64,000 nt of DNA from Sipunculus nudus (Eukaryota > Annelida > Sipuncula > Golfingiida > Sipunculidae). The translations under genes and the position numbers were made by a program. Shown here piece by piece: positions 13,801 to 26,200 of this stretch. Under the pieces are notes generated by a model. That model saw only the letters and a program-made list of their open reading frames with translations, searched no databases and was not told the DNA's origin. The stretch is from the NCBI GenBank assembly GCA_026874595.1, contig CM049314.1, positions 2,069,318-2,133,317 of the forward strand. The letters run 5' to 3'. Position 1 is the first letter of the stretch. Every line of letters begins with the position of its first letter.

Positions 13801-16800
13801 AACAATAACGCTCATCTTCTTTCTTGTTTGGGATATCTTTGAATTATTAGGATACCTACTCACCTTCCTCATCTCTAACAATAACGCTCATCCTCTTTCT
13901 TGTTTGGGATATCTTTGAATTATTAGGATACCTACTCACCTTCCTCATCTCTAACAATAACGCTCATCCTCTTTCTTGTTTGGGATATCTTTGAATTATT
14001 AGGATACCTACTCACCTTCCTCATCTCTCACCTTCCTCATCTTTAACAATAACGCTCATCCTCTTTCTCGTTTGGGATTTCTTTGAATTAATAGGATACC
14101 TACTCACCTTCCTCATCTCTAACAATAACGCTCATCCTCTTTCTTGTTTGGGATATCTTTGAATTATTAGGATACCTACTCACCTTCCTCATCTTTAACA
14201 ATAACGCTCATCCTCTTTCTCGTTTGGGATTTCTTTGAATTATTAGGATACCTACTCACCTTCCTCATCTCTAACAATTACGCTCATCCTCTTTCTTGTT
14301 TGGGATATCTTTGAATTATTAGGATACCTACTCACCTTCCTCATCTCTCACCTTCCTCATCTTTAACAATAACGCTCATCCTCTTTCTCGTTTGGGATTT
14401 CTTTGAATTAATAGGATACCTACTCACCTTCCTCATCTCTAACAATAACGCTCATCCTCTTTCTTGTTTGGGATATCTTTGAATTATTAGGATACCTACT
14501 CACCTTCCTCATCTTTAACAATAACGCTCATCCTCTTTCTCGTTTGGGATTTCTTTGAATTATTAGGATACCTACTCACCTTCCTCATCTTTAACAATAA
14601 CGCTCATCCTCTTTTTCGTTTGGGATTTCTTTGAACTATTAGGATACCTACTCACCTTCCTCATCTCTAACAATGACGCTCATCCTCTTTCTCGTTGGGT
14701 CAAAGTCAAGGACATGACATACTTCATAGCGTTTCATCTGACCAGCATATGAGACCTCTGCCCTGTCGTCCCGAACTCCATGATATATAATACCATATCT
14801 GCAATGTGAATTTCATACAGGATAAACATACATAAAATCATATCATACCCTTACACTTTAAAGCATCATAATACATTTGTAACTCATCTTGTTTAAAATG
14901 TTGATAGCGGGTATTTTCCCATGTCTATATACCAAGAACTGTAACTTGATCTTATCTCTGGCAAATAAAACCTGGCACATGAGGTATGTGCTTTCTCTCT
15001 TCTGTCGTGTTTTATGTAGAGCTAAAAAAAGGTAGACAATTTATGACTCCAGGGGAAAATTAGCTGACTCAGACATGTTACCTTGGCAACATTCCACAAC
15101 AGAATATTTCAAAAGTTAAACACGTTAAGAAATGGGATTTCTTTTCATTTTAAAGAATGGCCATTTTGTTATGTTCGTATGTGTAATTTTAATGAACACT
15201 ACTGAGTTATCCAAACACAACTGGAGGAACTAAATGGACCTGTACTGAACTAAAGTGAACCATTAATTAAATCAAATGTTGGAATATCTTACCTTCTACA
15301 TGCCTCAACAAAAGCTTTCTCATCTGGAGATGAGGCTTGGTATTCATACTCAAACCCTGTTTCACTGTATGTGCCTGTCCCATTGTTGTCTTTACGATCC
15401 ACATGTACCGTGTGACACAAGACAAGGACACGGAAAAAACGTAACATGTCATCCTGGAAAAAACACCGCAAGGACCATGGTTACTAGTATAAATGACAAA
15501 ATGGAAGCATTCTTTCTAATAATTTTACAAAAGCGATTATATTCAGATCAAAGAACTATCTAAGTAAAACTTCTTTTTGAATTCTCTTTGAATTAACACA
15601 CATTTCTAAAATGAGGTCACAGTGACCTAGTATCTAGTATGGCAAGAGACACTGCCCCAATCTAACAGCATGCCAGATTCCAGGTCAGTTACTTGAAACT
15701 GTTTTGAAATGTGCCTTGTTAAAGGATTTCCTTCTTGCCAGACAAACAAAACAAACTGGAACAATGCCACACAGCTGAGCAAAAAGAGGATCTTGGAGTT
15801 TGGAACAGATCATCACATGGTAATAAGAAATGGATTTATTTTAAAATAAATACTCAGATGGTACTGACAGAGTAATCTTTGACCACAGCAGGCTGTACAC
15901 CGGGAATATCTGTTTTATAACACAAGTTTCCTCCAACATCAACACAGCGAACCTCTCCTATTGCACACTGCCGGAACTGCATGTCGTTTTCTGTCAATGT
16001 TCCTGTTTTGTCTGTGAACAAGTACTCCACCTGATGGTCAGAATGTAAAATATTAGCTTATTCCATTAATTAATACAGGACAGAACATGTATTTGAAAAT
16101 AAGTATATTAAAATTACTCTAGAAAAATTAACCAGATGTTTTTTATATGTGACATTATGGTTAAATAACCAGCTAAATTAATTTAACATAATTTCACTTA
16201 CTTACTTATATGTTATGGTACACACAAATTCTTAAAACCATTGTGGTGTGCAAGGCAATGAATAACAGTTCAACCTCAAACTTGTCCAGATTTAGTATCT
16301 GATATTTAACTGATATTCAATATATTTAGGACTATGCTTTATCAAGTGCACTGCTCACTAAACTGCTAATTGTTTGTCACACAGCCATATCTTGTACAAA
16401 ACACTTCGGTTAAAATATTCAAATAACCATCACATGTTGTTCTGTCTTTTCACAATTGGAAAAACGTTCAAGATAATGAATATTGATAGAGTGATCACAT
16501 ATTTTGTTACCTGTCCCAGCTCCTCGTTGAGGTCTGATGTGTTGGCCTTGGCCGGTTCGTTGATTTGTGCATCATACATCTCACGATCCCATTGGAAAAA
16601 CATTGAACCAAAAAATTTTTGTAATTCTGGAAATAAATATCATTTCTCTTGTAAGAATTTAATCTTAAGAACAAATAAAAATAAAAAATAAAATCAAAAT
16701 AAAATCTGGAGTTTTAATTAATGTTTTAATTTTAATTAAGGCTCAGGGATATAATAAGAGTTCATTATCTGCTTTGAAAGTATACCAACATAATACAACG

Positions 16801-19800
16801 TGTGTTTAATTTAATGATGAATTTCTAGGAGGCTTGATGTTATGGAATATTGAAGGATTGTTACAGTCTACTTCACAAAACAGTGTTTGCAGAATTTGAT
16901 AATAACTATAATCTGAAATTAAGTTGTATAATTAAAATAAATTGAAATTAAGTAGAAGATAATAGTATCACATGGTAGAAATCCATTGCTTATTAAAATA
17001 AACTAGCGGGACATTTTATTATTTCCTTACCTAACTTCACATATTTATTACTGTGTTCATTGTACAATTCCACAGCTCCCTCACTTTGTTCTGATTATCT
17101 GATGACGTGACAATCTAGAATGGGCTCTTACATTTCCTAACTACCTACTGTAACATATAAAGATATAGGTTTTACATAGTTGACATTTACTAATTTACCT
17201 ACTGTTACATATAAGGATATAGGTATCACATAGTTGACTTTTCTTAACTTACCTACTGTGACATATAAGGATATAGGTATCACATAGTTGACTTTTTTTA
17301 ACTTACCTACTGTGACATATATGGATATAGGTATCACATAGTTGACTTTTCTTAACTTACCTACTGTTACATATAAGGATATAGGTATCACATAGTTGAC
17401 TTTTCCTAACTTACCTACTGTGACATATATGGATATAGGTATCACATAGTTGACTTTTCTTAACTTACCTACTGTGACATATAAGGATATAGGTATCACA
17501 TAGTTGACTTTTTTTAACTTACCTACTGTGACATATATGGATATAGGTATCACATAGTTGACTTTTCTTAACTTACCTACTGTTACATATAAGGATATAG
17601 GTATCACATAGTTGACTTTTCCTAACTTACCTACTGTGACATATATGGATATAGGTATCACATAGTTGACTTTTCTTAACTTACCTACTGTGACATATAT
17701 GGATATAGGTATCACATAGTTGACTTTTCCTAACTTACCTACTGTGACATATATGGATATAGGTATCACATAGTTGACTTTTCTTAACTTACCTACTGTT
17801 ACATATAAGGATATAGGTATCACATAGTTGACTTTTCCTAACTTACCTACTCTGACATATATGGATATAGGTATCACATAGTTGACTTTTCTTAACTTAC
17901 CTACTGTGACATATATGGATATAGGTATCACATAGTTGACTTTTCTTAACTTACCTACTGTTACATATAAGGATATAGGTATCACAAAGTTGACTTTTCC
18001 TAACTTACCTACTGTGACATATAAGGATAGAGGTATCACATAGTTGACTTTTCCTAACTTACCTACTGTTACATATAAGGATATAGGTATCACATAGTTG
18101 ACTTTTCCTAACTTACCTACTGTTACATATAAGGATATAGGTATCACATAGTTGACTTTTCCTAACTTACCTACTGTTACATATAAGGATATAGGTATCA
18201 CATAGTTGACTTTTCCTAACTTACCTACTGTTACATATAAGGATAAAGGTATCACATAGTTGACTTTTCCTAACTTACCTACTGTTACATATAAGGATAA
18301 AGGTATTACATAGTTGACTTTTCCTAACTTACCTACTGTTACATATAAGGATAAAGGTATCACATAGTTGACTTTTCCTAACTTACCTACTGTTACATAT
18401 AAGGATATAGGTATCACATAATTGACAAGCACCATGAACGCCAAAAATTCTTCTATCACAGTCAAAAACTGAAATGACAAGACACATCACAATTAAAATG
18501 TATCCTCTGATCAGCCTTTTAAAATATATATCACACATAATATACTTTTGTATCACTAATAAAGAGATAATTAGGAGAAACTCATCACCTATTAATGCTT
18601 TTGTAAATTAACTTATATACATGATGATCATAACAATATTGTTTAATTACCTGTTTATTGTCTATCTTATATCAATGTGTGAAATTTTTTGTTAAATCAG
18701 ATAATCCCACAAACCTTCCATTTTATTAACTTAATAACCTATTAATACATACACAAAACAAATAACAGTCAAAACCACAAAATGAGAACCAGTCATATCA
18801 GAAAATCTGTTCTGTTTAAAAATGCACAGGTGTAAGGGAAACAGAAAAACAAATCTTTAGGTTTCTATGAAATATATATTTTCTCAAATATGTTTCCTAT
18901 TTGAATCGATTCTGTTTAAGCAAATGCCCATTTGACATAACCTGACTGGTCTGTCTGCCTCATTCATCATTCATCATTAAGATAGACCTGGCGGCTAAAT
19001 CTAGGTCTAATACTTTAAGGGGCCTGAGGTGTTCCCACTGTGTACTCGAAGATGATTTACCTTTATGTAAAAGTGTACCTACTGATAATGATTCATTGAT
19101 GTTTTATGGTGCACTGACAGATAACAGTGTTTAGGAGGTGTTTTATATAAACAGATGTGTTTCCTTGTACTTTAGTGTACTTTCAGCTAAGAGTTTTTTT
19201 TTCTATCGGGTGTTGTAGTAAGCACTTTAGTGTACTTACAGATAACTCTGTTATATGAAGTGTTTTAGTGTACTTACAGATAATTCTTGTAAATGAGGTG
19301 GTTTGGTGCACTTACACATAATTTTTTTGGTATTTCAGTGTACTTACAGATAATTCTTGTATATGAGGTGGTTTGGTGCACTTACAGATAATTTTTTTGG
19401 TATTTCAGTGTACTTACAGATAATTCTTTTATAAGAGGTGGTTTGGTGCACTTACACATAATTTTTTTGGTATTTCAGTGTACTTACAGATAATTCTTGT
19501 ATATGAGGTGGTTTGGTGTACTTACAGATAATTTTTTTGGTATTTCAGTGTACTTACAGATAACTCTTTTTCAGGAGGTGTGTACCACATGTTTTGGTTC
19601 TGATCCTGTCCATAAAACCAGTGTTTAAGCCCCGTCATGAGGCCCGCCTCGAAAACAAGGACACACAGGAACACAATCAGGTACTTGTTCATAGATCTAC
19701 AATGAAAAAAGAATCAGCAAAGAAACATTGTCATAAAGTTCTTTTATTTTAAGCATTAAGGTTAAAATTCCAAAACAATTTAGCAATAATTTATTGGTGC

Positions 19801-20193
19801 ACCAAACAATCATGACAGAAAAGTGCTGAATCAGCAAAAAAGTTGATTCAAGATATTGTTTTAAACAATTAGCAGATCTTCAAGAAAGAGAAAATGTGTA
19901 TAACAACATTCATTTACTGTGAGTTAATGTGTTAAACTGGATATTGTTTAAACATGCACTTCATTTCTGGGATGAAAGATTAATTGACACTCCAGAGTTG
20001 TCATCAGTAAACATTAAAATAGGATGGGACGGAACTTACTTTTCTACCCTAGAAAATTTAGTTGACTTGTATTTTGAGTTGAGAGCCATTTTGGTCTCCT
20101 GGCCTGTATATATTGCACAACCTGCAAGCGGAGAGAACAAAAATGTTATAAGTTTCATGTATCTGATACCGCCTGGTGTGTTGTGGCACTGTA

Positions 20194-20242
<49 letters not shown>

Positions 20243-23200
20243 GTTAACTGTTATACAGTCAGGTATATACATGACCCTATGTCTGTGATATGAGGAACTG
20301 CATATGTACCACCGATACAGCTTTATGTATGAGAAATCACACTGGTTCATTTGTATAAAAGAAGCTCTAAATTTTCTGAATGTGAAGCTGATGGACTACA
20401 GGTACAATGTATATTTCAAATCTGTGTTCAGAGTAATATCTTGTACATGTAATGCCGTATCTACAGTGGAGGTCATCATTGATGTAGAAAAATGTGTGCA
20501 CCTGGCTTTAATCACGGTGTAAGATATAATGTTTAGTCACTATATATCATAGTAAGTATAAAATTGATCTTTGCACTTGACTCTATCAGCCGTTCATATT
20601 GGCTGAAAGATTGACTGACTTCATATCTATTATAATTTAATTACCATGCAACATTCAACAATTATCAGTTATTTAGAAAAATATTTTGATTTAATAACTT
20701 TCCATTTTGAAAAAGTGATTTATCAGCACATTCATTGAAAATTTAACAAAACTGTTGACACGGCTGTTTAGGAATAGGTTTGCTTTCCTCACTAACAATC
20801 TTGTGAATACACAAACTGGTATGTAAACATACAGCAATAAATATGACATGAAAACTTACCATAAATAAATGGCGTATTTTTTAACCTTGATCCCCGTAAC
20901 ACTACATTTTCTGGTCCCAGGGACTTAGTTACTGATTCACCTCGAGCCATATGAATATTCATACGACCTACAAATCTGTACAAGTCTGTTATTGGTTGCT
21001 GACATTCTATGTTGGCACGGAATTCATAAAGCTGTGTTTCTGTTTGTAAATGCCTTGTTTCTTGTAGACATAAAAAAGTCTGAAAATAATAAAAAAAAAA
21101 AGAAAAATTTATGCACAGCACATATCAAACGTTTTAAATGAAAACTGAATTGATAAAAAATCTGTGTCATACTGCATCCTCTGGAATTTAATTTCATACT
21201 CTGGTCTTGCTTGTTGTTTCTTTTATTTTTTGTATATTTAATACTCTTTTGTTTGATGTAAACATGTATGTTAAGATGTAAACATTTTGATATTTCATGG
21301 AAACTGGAAAACTCTTGCCAGTATAGTTTTCTTAGTTCACAACAGATGGCAGCACTCATTGAACATGGTGAAAATGATTACTGTACTATGACCAATTGTA
21401 GAAAGAGACTGGGGAGTGCAGAGGTGGGGGGGGGGGGAACAATATCTCTGACTTGAATCAGTATGAGTATTGATTGCTCTGACATAATGCACATGAAAAA
21501 CGTTATAAAGTTTTCATAAACATGTACGACAAACTGCTATTTTTTCATGTTATTCTTTACAGTCCCTCTATCAATATTTTATCAACTGATATTAACATTC
21601 TCCTTTAGCCTAACCTTTATTTTCTGAACATTTACAGCAAAACAATTATTTTTATTCTGTAATACTGTACAACACCAAGAATAGCAGTACAAACCGTTTA
21701 CTGTTACACCTTCATGGTACTTAATGCCGATGTCTTGACCAGAGAACTAGTGAATACTCATGATGAGGATACAGACTATATTATTAATGGAGTTCTGAAT
21801 GGATCTGACATTGTGGACAGGGATGCTGTGCCTAAACCAGCGAGTCTGACATTGTGGACAGGGATGCTGTGCCTAAACCAGCGAGTCTGACATTGGGGAC
21901 AGGGATGCTGTGCCTAAACCAGCGAGTCTGACATTGTGGACAGGGATGCTGTGCCTAAACCAGCGAGTCTGACATTGTGGACAGGGATGCTGTGCCTAAA
22001 CCAGCGAGTCTGCAAACCACAAATCAGGTATATTGAATTGTGCTTAAACCCAGTCTAGTTACTTTCCATATTTAATGGTAATACTGTTTAACATAGATAC
22101 AACAATAATAACAGTTTATTCTACATGACTTTTTCAGAATCTATTTACATAATTTGTTGTACATACAAAAATAATAACATAGTTTATTCTACATGACTTT
22201 TCAGACTATATATTAACATAAATTGTTGTACATACAAAAATAATAACATAGTTTATTCTATCATGACTTTTCAGACCATATATTAACATAAATTGTTGTA
22301 CATACAAAAATAATAACATAGTTTATTCTACATGACTTTTTCAGGATATATTTACATAAATTGTTGTACATACAAAAATAATAACATAGTTTATTCTACA
22401 TGACTTTTTCAGGATATATTCACATAAATTGTTGTACATACAAAAATAATAACATAGTTTATTCTACATGACTTTTTTAGGATATATTTACATAAATTGT
22501 TGTACATACAAAAATAATAACATAGTTTATTCTACATGACTTTTTCAGGATATATTTACATAAATTGTTGTACATACAAAAATAATAACATAGTTTATTC
22601 TACATGACTTTTTCAGAATATATTTACATAATTTGTTGTACACACAAAAATAATAACACAGTTTATTCTACATGACTTTTCAGACTAAGTATTAACATAA
22701 ATTGTTGTACACACAAAAATAATAACATAGTTTATTCTACATGACTTTTTCAGAATATATTTACATAATTTGTTGTACATACAAAAATAATAACATAGTT
22801 TATTCTACATGACTTTTTCAGGATATATTTACATAAATTGTTGTACATACAAAAATAAAAACATAGTTTATTCTACATGACTTTTTCAGAATATATTTAC
22901 ATAATTTGTTGTACACACAAAAATAATAACATAGTTTATTCTACATGACTTTTTCAGGATATATTTACATAAATTGTTGTACATACAAAAATAATAACAT
23001 AGTTTATTCTACATGACTTTTTCAGAATATATTTACATAATTTGTTGTACACACAAAAATAATAACACAGTTTATTCTAGATGACTTTTCAGACTAAGTC
23101 TTAACATAAATTGTTGTACACACAAAAATAATAACATAGTTTATTCTACATGACTTTTTCAGAATATATTTACATAATTTGTTGTACATACAAAAATAAT

Positions 23201-26200
23201 AACATAGTTTATTCTACATGACTTTTTCAGGATATATTTACATAAATTGTTGTACATACAAAAATAATAACGTTTATTCTACATGACTTTTTCAGAATAT
23301 ATTTACATAATTTGTTGTACACACAAAAATAATAACATAGTTTATGCTACATGACTTTTTCAGGATATATTTACATAAATTGTTGTACATACAAAAATAA
23401 TAACATAGTTTATTCTACATGACTTTTTTAGGATATATTTACATAAATTGTTGTACATACAAAAATAATAACATAGTTTATTCTACATGACTTTTTCAGG
23501 ATATATTTACATAAATTGTTGTACATACAAAAATAATAACATAATTATTCTACATGACTTTTTCAGACTATATATTAACATAAATTGTTGTACATAAAAA
23601 AATAATAACATAGTTTATTCTACATGACTTTTTGAGAATATATTTACATTAATTGTTGTACATAGAAAAATAATAACATAGTTTATTCTATCATGACTTT
23701 TCAGACTATGTATTAACATAAATTGTTGTACATACAAAAATAATAACATAGTTTATTCTACATGACTTTTTCAGGATATATTTACATAAATTGTTGTACA
23801 TACAAAAATAATAACAAAGTTTATTCTGCATAATTTGTTTCTGAGTACATTTTTCATAAGTTGTTAAACTCACTTTGAGAATGGTGTCACCATCAAAGTT
23901 TTTCTGAGTACATTTTTGATAAATTGTTAAACTCACTTTGAGAATGGTTTCACCATCTAAGTTTTTCTGAGTACATTTTTGATAAATTGTTAAACACTCA
24001 CTTTGAGAATGGTTTCACCATCTAGGTTTCTCTGAGTACATTTTTCACAATTTGCTAAACTCACTTTGAGAATGGTTTCACCATCTAAGTTTTTCTGAGT
24101 ACATTTTTGATAAGTTGTTAAACTCACTTTGAGATTGGTTTCACCATCTAAGTTTTTCTGAGTACATTTTTGATAAGTTGTTATACTCACTTTGAGATTG
24201 GTATCACCATCTAAGTTTTTCTGAGTACATTTTTGATAAGTTGTTATACTCACTTTGAGATTGGTATCACCATCTAAGTTTTTCTGAGTACATTTTTGAT
24301 AAATTGTTAAACTCACTTTGAGAATGGTTTCACCATCTAAGTTTTTCTGAGTACATTTTTGATAAGTTGTTATACTCACTTTGAGAATGGTTTCACCATC
24401 TAGGTTTCTCTGAGTACATTTTTCACAATTTGCTAAACTCACTTTGAGAATGGTTTCACCATCTAAGTTTTTCTGAGTACATTTTTGATAAGTTGTTAAA
24501 CTCACTTTGAGATTGGTTTCACCATCTAAGTTTTTCTGAGTACATTTTTGATAAGTTGTTATACTCACTTTGAGATTGGTATCACCATCTAAGTTTTTCT
24601 GAGTACATTTTTGATAAGTTGTTATACTCACTTTGAGATTGGTATCACCATCTAAGTTTTTCTGAGTACATTTTTGATAAGTTGTTAAACTCACTTTGAG
24701 AATGGTTTCACCATCTAAGTTTTTCTGAGTACATTTTTGATAATTTGTTATACTCACTTTGAGATTGGTTTCACCATCTAAGTTTTTCTGAGTACATTTT
24801 TGATAAGTTGTTATACTCACTTTGAGATTGGTATCACCATCTAAGTTTTTCTGAGTACATTTTTGATAAGTTGTTATACTCACTTTGAGATTGGTATCAC
24901 CATCTAAGTTTTTCTGAGTACATTTTTGATAAGTTGTTATACTCACTTTGAGAATGGTTTCACCATCTAAGTTTTTCTGAGTACATTTTTGATAAATTGT
25001 TAAACTCACTTTGAGAATGGTATCACCATCTAAGTTTTTCTGAGTACATTTTTGATAAGTTGTTATACTCACTTTGAGATTGGTATCACCATCTAAGTTT
25101 TTCTGAGTACATTTTTGATAAGTTGTTATACTCACTTTGAGATTGGTATCACCATCTAAGTTTTTCTGAGTACATTTTTGATAAGTTGTTATACTCACTT
25201 TGAGATTGGTATCACCATCTAAGTTTTTCTGAGTACATTTTTGATAAGTTGTTATACTCACTTTGAGATTGGTATCACCATCTAAGTTTTTCTGAGTACA
25301 TTTTTGATAAGTTGTTATACTCACTTTGAGATTGGTATCACCATCTAAGTTTTTCTGAGTACATTTTTGATAAGTTGTTATACTCACTTTGAGATTGGTT
25401 TCACCATCTAAGTTTTTCTGAGTACATTTTTGATAATTTGTTATACTCACTTTGAGATTGGTTTCACCATCTAAGTTTTTCTGAGTACATTTTTGATAAG
25501 TTGTTATACTCACTTTGAGAATGGTTTCACCATCTAAGTTTTTCTGAGTACATTTTTGATAAGTTGTTATACTCACTTTGAGATTGGTTTCACCATCTAA
25601 GTTTTTCTGAGTACATTTTTGATAAGTTGTTATACTCACTTTGAGATTGGTATCACCATCTAAGTTTTTCTGAGTACATTTTTGATAATTTGTTATACTC
25701 ACTTTGAGATTGGTTTCACCATCTAAGTTTTTCTGAGTACATTTTTGATAAGTTGTTATACTCACTTTGAGATTGGTATCACCATCTAAGTTTTTCTGAG
25801 TACATTTTTGATAAGTTGTTATACTCACTTTGAGATTGGTTTCACCATCTAAGTTTTTCTGAGTACATTTTTGATAATTTGTTATACTCACTTTGAGATT
25901 GGTTTCACCATCTAAGTTTTTCTGAGTACATTTTTGATAAGTTGTTATACTCACTTTGAGATTGGTATCACCATCTAAGTTTTTCTGAGTACATTTTTGA
26001 TAAGTTGTTATACTCACTTTGAGATTGGTTTCACCATCTAAGTTTTTCTGAGTACATTTTTGATAATTTGTTATACTCACTTTGAGATTGGTTTCACCAT
26101 CTAAGTTTTTCTGAGTACATTTTTGATAAGTTGTTATACTCACTTTGAGATTGGTATCACCATCTAAGTTTTTCTGAGTACATTTTTGATAAGTTGTTAT

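Noticed and set aside
2231-14697. CRISPR-like or centromeric satellite array
   Set aside because: Units are contiguous without unique spacers, the genome is eukaryotic, and the unit is plainly derived from an exon-intron junction of the host gene.
17137-18480. A 447-residue repeat-protein gene
   Set aside because: It is the TM4 exon plus read-through of the 54-bp intronic array. The family-consistent transcript splices at 18387.
19929-20350. Open frames over the CA repeat on both strands
   Set aside because: They are low-complexity His-Thr or Cys-Val runs from the microsatellite. Only 20040-20121 minus is a real exon.
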